38,137 nt of DNA from Tagaea sp. CACIAM 22H2 (GTDB lineage Bacteria > Pseudomonadota > Alphaproteobacteria > CACIAM-22H2). The notes beneath the pieces are model-generated. The model did no database searches. It had not been told where the DNA came from and saw only the letters and a list, made by a program, of their open reading frames with translations. This document shows positions 34,285 through 38,137 of the stretch, in pieces. The stretch lies in contig PVXE01000039.1 in assembly GCA_014444615.1 (NCBI GenBank), positions 1 to 38,137 of the forward strand, written 5' to 3'. A program made the position numbers and the translations under genes. Position 1 is the first letter of the stretch. Every line of letters starts with the position of its first letter.

Positions 34285-35006
34285 TCGAATCGCCGCGGGC
34301 GCAGGCCCGAATGGAACCAAGACACCATCGTATAGACGTCATAGACCGGCAGGCCGGTCGCCGCCTGCAACGCGGCGGCGTAAGGCGGCATATTGGTGCA
34401 TTCGAGCACCAGCGCGCCGATTTCCGGATGCGCCTTGACCAGATTCGTCCCCGCCTCGACCACGTCGCGCTCGGCGCGGTCGATATCCATGTCGTTCTTC
34501 TCGGCCTTGATGAGAACGCGGAAGAATTCCTTGCCGTTCTCCGTGCCTGCGATCGGCGTATCGCGCGGCACGTTCGCGGCATCGAGATGCCGGGGCGTGA
34601 GCGTGGCTTTCGACACGGTCACGATGCCCACGCGCTTACCCGGCGGCAATGTCGCTTGCACCCACGGCACTTGCATCAAGGCTGACGTCGCGACAGGTAC
34701 ATTCACCGCAGCCGCGAGTTCCTTTTGAAACAGCGACAGGAATCCGCAATTGGTTGTGATGGCTTCCGCACCCAGGCGTACCAGTTCCTGCGCGGCGGCG
34801 ATGAAATCGGGCAGCAGACCTTCGGCGCCCTTCAGCACGACTTTCTCGGGCGAGGCACCCAGCACCACGCGATAAAGCACGGGAAACGGCCAGGTCGTGG
34901 CGTTGCCCATGTCGCCGTAGATGCGCGGGAACTTGGCTTCGAGCATCAGGATGCCGAGCGGCGCGCCGTAAACCGCCTTGCCGCCGCGCGCGATACGCCC
35001 GCTCAT
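34281..35006 (-). CDS. Aspartate/glutamate racemase-superfamily protein
   Basis: 241 aa, ATG 35006, joined to mgsA and psuG by ATGA overlaps on both sides. It has the two catalytic cysteines expected of the superfamily: C87 in TTNCGFL and C203 in LECTNMPPYAA. The N-terminus (YGAPLGILMLEAKFPRIYGDMGNATTWPFPV) matches a subgroup without a known substrate. Could be an amino-acid or hydantoin-type racemase or a decarboxylase-like enzyme. Position next to psuG hints at a breakdown pathway of modified nucleosides, but that is inference. Confidence 0.8.
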   Translation of the reverse strand: MSGRIARGGKAVYGAPLGILMLEAKFPRIYGDMGNATTWPFPVLYRVVLGASPEKVVLKGAEGLLPDFIAAAQELVRLGAEAITTNCGFLSLFQKELAAAVNVPVATSALMQVPWVQATLPPGKRVGIVTVSKATLTPRHLDAANVPRDTPIAGTENGKEFFRVLIKAEKNDMDIDRAERDVVEAGTNLVKAHPEIGALVLECTNMPPYAAALQAATGLPVYDVYTMVSWFHSGLRPRRFE

Positions 35007-35407
35007 ACGCCCACCGCGCCGCGTTCGATTCCCGCCGCGATCAGATTCGCGGTCGAGAGATTGCATGCATGCGGCAGGTCATAGAGTGTCGCGAGCCGCA
35101 ACAGCGCGCGCACATCCACGTCGTGCGGCATGGGGGTGAGCGGGTCCCAGAAGAAGATTAGCGCGTCGAGGACACCCTCGGTGATCAGGGCGCCCATCTG
35201 CTGGTCGCCGCCCAGCGGGCCGCTCGCCAAGGCTTCGATCGAAAGTTCGGGGCAACGCTTGCGCAGCAGCTTGGCGGTCGTGCCTGTGGCAACGATGCCG
35301 GCCTTCGCGAACACTTTGCGATGGCGCGCCAGCCAGCGCGCGAGCTCCGCCTTGCGCTTGTCGTGCGCGACCATGCCCACGCGTAGATTTTTCGCCGCCC
35401 GCGCCAT
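35003..35407 (-). CDS. mgsA: Methylglyoxal synthase
   Basis: 134 aa, ATG 35407 behind AAAGGGGAA. Converts dihydroxyacetone phosphate to methylglyoxal and phosphate. Active-site signature is complete: H15 (VAHDKRK), GPLGGDQQ with D68, FFWDPLTPMPHDVD with H95 and D98, then CNLSTAN. Head of the coupled operon mgsA, racemase-like, psuG. Confidence 0.94.
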   Translation of the reverse strand: MARAAKNLRVGMVAHDKRKAELARWLARHRKVFAKAGIVATGTTAKLLRKRCPELSIEALASGPLGGDQQMGALITEGVLDALIFFWDPLTPMPHDVDVRALLRLATLYDLPHACNLSTANLIAAGIERGAVGV

Positions 35408-35445
35408 CGGATTCCCCTTTCGAGGAACCGATTATCGGGCGCCGA

Positions 35446-35664
35446 TCAGCGCTTGTCGACGCCGCAAGTATTGATACCCAACGGCACATAGGCCGGGCAG
35501 AAGCGCAAAGCCGCCGTGGCGAGCATCACCGCCCCGGCGGCCGCGATCGCGAAACGCCACACGCCGAAGGACTCGAAAAACGCCGGTGCCGCGAACGGCG
35601 CCACGAGCAATACGGCGCCGACGATGGCGCGCACCAGACGATCGACGGATCCGACATTGGCCAT
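35446..35664 (-). CDS. DUF2892 (YgaP-type) inner-membrane protein
   Basis: 72 aa, ATG 35664. Two transmembrane helices (IVGAVLLVAPFAAPAFF and FAIAAAGAVMLATAALRF) and the signature FCPAYVPLGINTCG with two cysteines, as in the membrane part of YgaP. Such proteins often accompany persulfide/rhodanese genes. An AT-rich palindrome lies just upstream. Confidence 0.88.
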   Translation of the reverse strand: MANVGSVDRLVRAIVGAVLLVAPFAAPAFFESFGVWRFAIAAAGAVMLATAALRFCPAYVPLGINTCGVDKR

Positions 35665-35699
35665 TCTCGGGCCCTCCGGTTGATGGGACGATGGCGATA

Positions 35700-35723
35700 T
35701 TATATTAAAACTATCTAATATAA
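35700..35723 (-). promoter_or_regulatory. AT-rich palindromic operator overlapping a promoter
   Basis: TTATATTA (35700-35707) and TAATATAA (35716-35723) form a perfect 8-base inverted repeat with an 8-base spacer, 36 bases upstream of the DUF2892 start. On the minus strand a perfect TATAAT (35704-35699) overlaps one arm. In a very GC-rich genome this strongly suggests a repressor site; ArsR-family persulfide sensors of the BigR/SqrR type use AT-rich palindromes and often control DUF2892 genes (known context, not proof here). Confidence 0.5.
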
Positions 35724-35748
35724 AACCGCGACATCGCGCCGCAGCCGC

Positions 35749-37470
35749 TCACGCGCGGCCCAACGCATCGATGCGCAGCGGCAACGTCACCGTAAACACG
35801 CTGCCTTTGCCGACTTCGCTGTCGACGTCGATGGCACCGCCCCAGCGCGTCACGAATTGGCGCGTGATCATCAGGCCAAGCCCCGTGCCTGCGCGCCGTG
35901 TGAGGTTGGCGCTTTCCTTGCGCCAAAACGGCTCGAAGATGTGCTCAATATCCTCGGCGGGAATGCCGGGGCCTTCGTCCTCGATCGCGATCTTGTAGTT
36001 CCCGGCGCCGGCAGGCGACCAGGCGATGCGCACCGCGCCATTGTCGCGGCAATGGCGGACCGCGTTGCCCGCGAGGTTGGTGACGATCTGACGCAGCATC
36101 GTGCGATCGCCGATCGTCGTGAAAGCCTCCGGCGGCGGCACTTCGACCACGCGCACGTTCCGCTCGTGCCCGATGGCGCGCATCATCTCGGCGACTTCGC
36201 GGATTACCTCGCCCGGATCGAGGGGTTCGGGCAGCAAACGCAGTCGCCCCGCTTCGATCGCCGCAAGATCGAGCAATTGGTCGACGATGTTAAGCAGATG
36301 ACGTCCGGCGCCGTGGATGTCGCCCGTGTAGCCGCGATAACGATCGTTCAGAGCGCCGAAGGGCTGGGCCGCCAGCAAGTCGGAGAATCCGATAATAGCG
36401 TTGAGCGGCGTGCGCAGTTCGTGACTTATATTCGCCAGGAATTCGCGCTTGGCAACGTTGGCGGCCTGCGCGTCGATCAGCGCGCGTTGCAAACGATCGG
36501 CTTCGCGCGCGCGCCGCCGTTCGAACCAGATCACCGCGGCCGTCATCGCGAGCGTCAACAGCGTCGCAAGACCGGCGAAGGCGAAAACCGGACGGCCGCG
36601 CGCCGCCGCCAGCTCGTCGATATCCGCATCGAGAAACCGCGCGTAGGAATAGATCGGCAGATCGTCGACGCGCTGATACGCGGCAGTCAGAGCGCTGCCC
36701 TCGGGACCGCGGACACCTTGAAGCAAACCCGAGTTGCGACTCGGCGCCCGCCCGCCCAGCACGGCGACGAGATCGATGCGCATGCCCGCGAAGCGCTCCG
36801 GATCCGGATAGCGATAGACGATCAGCCCGTCCTCGCGGATCACGCCGACCGTGCCCGGTGCGGTGACGAGCATATTCTCGAAATGCCGATCGAGATGCTC
36901 CGCCGGAATCAGCGCGACGATGAAGGCAGCGCCGAATACGTTGGGATACGCGCGCTTGGCGAAATAGACGAAACGATCGCGGGCGCGCGATCCGATCTCC
37001 AGCCCGACCGAGATATGGTCGTAGGCGTTTCCGCCCAGCGCCATTATCGACCGGCGTTCGGCGAGATCGAGGCGACGCGGCGGCCGATCGCCGAGTGGTA
37101 TTTCGTCGCCGGCCGCATCGTGCAGATAGATATTGATCGCCAGCTTCTGGCTGCGGCGGATCCGATCCATCACCAGATCGAGATCGGCGACGATCGTCGA
37201 ATCGGATTGTTCGACCAGCCACAAATCGACGCCGACGAGCAGCGCACCCGCCGCGTCGATCGTCCGGCCGATCTGGGACGCGATCAGGTTTTGGGAGCCG
37301 AGGATCTCGCTTTGCGCCGACTCGGTCAGCTGATCTCGCGACTGGCGCATCGACAGATACGCCACACCCCAAATACCCGAGATGACGAGCAGCGCGAAAG
37401 CGGCCGCGGCCCATTCCGGAGCCGCAATCCGATCGAACAATCCGTTTTTACGCCGCTCCGGGGAAGTCAT
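35749..37470 (-). CDS. Membrane sensor histidine kinase with extracytoplasmic Cache-like domain
   Basis: 573 aa, ATG 37470. TM1 (about residues 17-39), a ~250-residue periplasmic sensor region typical of double-Cache folds, TM2 (about 285-305), then a short coiled coil. HisKA follows with H350 in ISHELRTPLNAIIGF. HATPase_c shows N (NLAGNAVRH), G1 (DEGPGI), F (FEPFWRKES) and G2 (GTGLGLM) boxes. No PAS domain or receiver is seen and no response regulator is encoded in the window, so the partner is elsewhere. It is separated from the convergent-free DUF2892 promoter by 84 bases. Confidence 0.9.
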   Translation of the reverse strand: MTSPERRKNGLFDRIAAPEWAAAAFALLVISGIWGVAYLSMRQSRDQLTESAQSEILGSQNLIASQIGRTIDAAGALLVGVDLWLVEQSDSTIVADLDLVMDRIRRSQKLAINIYLHDAAGDEIPLGDRPPRRLDLAERRSIMALGGNAYDHISVGLEIGSRARDRFVYFAKRAYPNVFGAAFIVALIPAEHLDRHFENMLVTAPGTVGVIREDGLIVYRYPDPERFAGMRIDLVAVLGGRAPSRNSGLLQGVRGPEGSALTAAYQRVDDLPIYSYARFLDADIDELAAARGRPVFAFAGLATLLTLAMTAAVIWFERRRAREADRLQRALIDAQAANVAKREFLANISHELRTPLNAIIGFSDLLAAQPFGALNDRYRGYTGDIHGAGRHLLNIVDQLLDLAAIEAGRLRLLPEPLDPGEVIREVAEMMRAIGHERNVRVVEVPPPEAFTTIGDRTMLRQIVTNLAGNAVRHCRDNGAVRIAWSPAGAGNYKIAIEDEGPGIPAEDIEHIFEPFWRKESANLTRRAGTGLGLMITRQFVTRWGGAIDVDSEVGKGSVFTVTLPLRIDALGRA

Positions 37471-37561
37471 TCGCGCCCATCTTCGGCACGCATTTTCGGC
37501 CGGAAAGGTTAACCAGGCGCGAAGATTCTGGGAAGGTCTAGCCGAAAACCGGCTTGCGCGA

Positions 37562-38137
37562 TCAGCCCGGCGCGCAACGCAAAGGGACAGCGTTGACCCG
37601 CCGATCCCCATCGACCGGCCGCAACTGGCCGGATTCCTGATCCAGCCAGCGCAGCACGCCGGTGCGAATGGCGAAATGCGCGGCATGCAGTTGCAGCCGG
37701 CCGCGCTTCTCCAAAGTGCCGATGCAGGGATGGGTGCGCAGCGCGGCGACGCTGGCGCGCAAATTCGCGATCTCCAGCGAGCGGGCGAAATCCTCGGGCA
37801 ATTCGCGGTCGCATTCGGGGACGAGCGACGCCGCGCCGTCGAGCTGGGCAATCCACGCCCCGACGAAATCGCCGGGCGACAACGGCTTGCGGCCGGCATC
37901 GACATAGGCGGCGATGCCGCCGCATCCGCCGTGACCCAGCACGACGATGTGTTCGACCTTCAGCGCGATCACGCCGTATTCCAGCGCGGCGCTGGTACCG
38001 TGCAGGCCGCCGTCGGGCTGGTAAGGTGGCACGATGTTTGCGACGTTGCGCACGACGAACATCTCGCCCGGCCGCGCGTCGAAAATTACTTCCGGTGATA
38101 CGCGGGAGTCGCAGCAGCCGACGATCATCACGCTGGG
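37562..38137 (-). CDS. Beta-class carbonic anhydrase (5' end cut off)
   Basis: At least 191 codons are visible; the frame is open through the right edge (PSVMMIVGCCDSRV), so the true start lies outside. Zinc ligands: Cys and Asp-Arg dyad in CCDSR, then His and Cys in VVLGHGGCGG. Catalyses reversible CO2 hydration. The ending is typical of the family (tryptophan/leucine-rich GVLRWLDQESGQLRPVD). Confidence 0.92.
   Translation of the reverse strand, partial: PSVMIVGCCDSRVSPEVIFDARPGEMFVVRNVANIVPPYQPDGGLHGTSAALEYGVIALKVEHIVVLGHGGCGGIAAYVDAGRKPLSPGDFVGAWIAQLDGAASLVPECDRELPEDFARSLEIANLRASVAALRTHPCIGTLEKRGRLQLHAAHFAIRTGVLRWLDQESGQLRPVDGDRRVNAVPLRCAPG

Overview
The window is a dense, high-GC chromosomal segment from an alphaproteobacterium. 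The small families DUF1194, DUF2842 and DUF3572, as I know them, are largely alphaproteobacterial, and the style (GTGA/ATGA overlaps, GTG/TTG starts, very GC-rich third positions) fits Rhodospirillales-like lineages. The genus cannot be fixed from sequence alone. I see no tRNA, rRNA, CRISPR array, insertion sequence or phage gene, and no gene-free stretch longer than 300 bases.

Layout. (1) 1-6905: a repeat-rich secreted adhesin (minus strand, cut by the window edge) diverges from a three-gene type I secretion operon made of two different ABC subunits and an HlyD-type adaptor. (2) 6892-15191: an orphan HutD-like bicupin, an orphan Fe/ABC-type binding protein, then a plus-strand run of cupin, fused TRAP permease (DctQM), TRAP binding protein (DctP), EamA exporter and inositol-phosphatase-like enzyme, facing a KefB-like antiporter. 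(3) 15335-18915: an unrecognised polytopic membrane protein, a DUF1194 protein coupled to an RlmM-like methyltransferase, a strong intrinsic terminator, and a 73-aa hypothetical protein. (4) 18924-24841, all minus: a Sel1/SPOR protein, a Nit2-like amidase, a gene broken by a one-base homopolymer slip, HrpB helicase, DUF3572 and a methyltransferase. (5) 24870-32900: DUF2842, then two tightly coupled convergent gene blocks. The plus block is RibD-like reductase, Zn-less dehydrogenase, non-canonical PTPS/QueD-like protein, GT4 and methyltransferase. The minus block is GT2, alkaline-phosphatase-superfamily membrane enzyme and a CDP-alcohol phosphotransferase fused to FkbM methyltransferase. (6) 32954-38137: ArfB ribosome rescue, a coupled mgsA / Asp-Glu-racemase-like / psuG operon, a DUF2892 membrane protein with an AT-rich palindrome in front, a sensor histidine kinase and a truncated beta-carbonic anhydrase.

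The most interesting content is block (5): pteridine/pyrimidine-type enzymes next to glycosyltransferases and phospholipid-headgroup enzymes, meeting tail to tail with a 68-base overlap. This suggests an undescribed pathway, possibly a pterin-like cofactor, glycoside or modified envelope lipid. The second is the secretion operon, whose first ATPase subunit has lost the Walker A lysine and the H-loop histidine, suggesting an obligate heterodimeric ABC exporter dedicated to the divergent adhesin. Two places (near 1-34 and at 20645-20650) look like single-base homopolymer losses, which may be assembly errors rather than biology.
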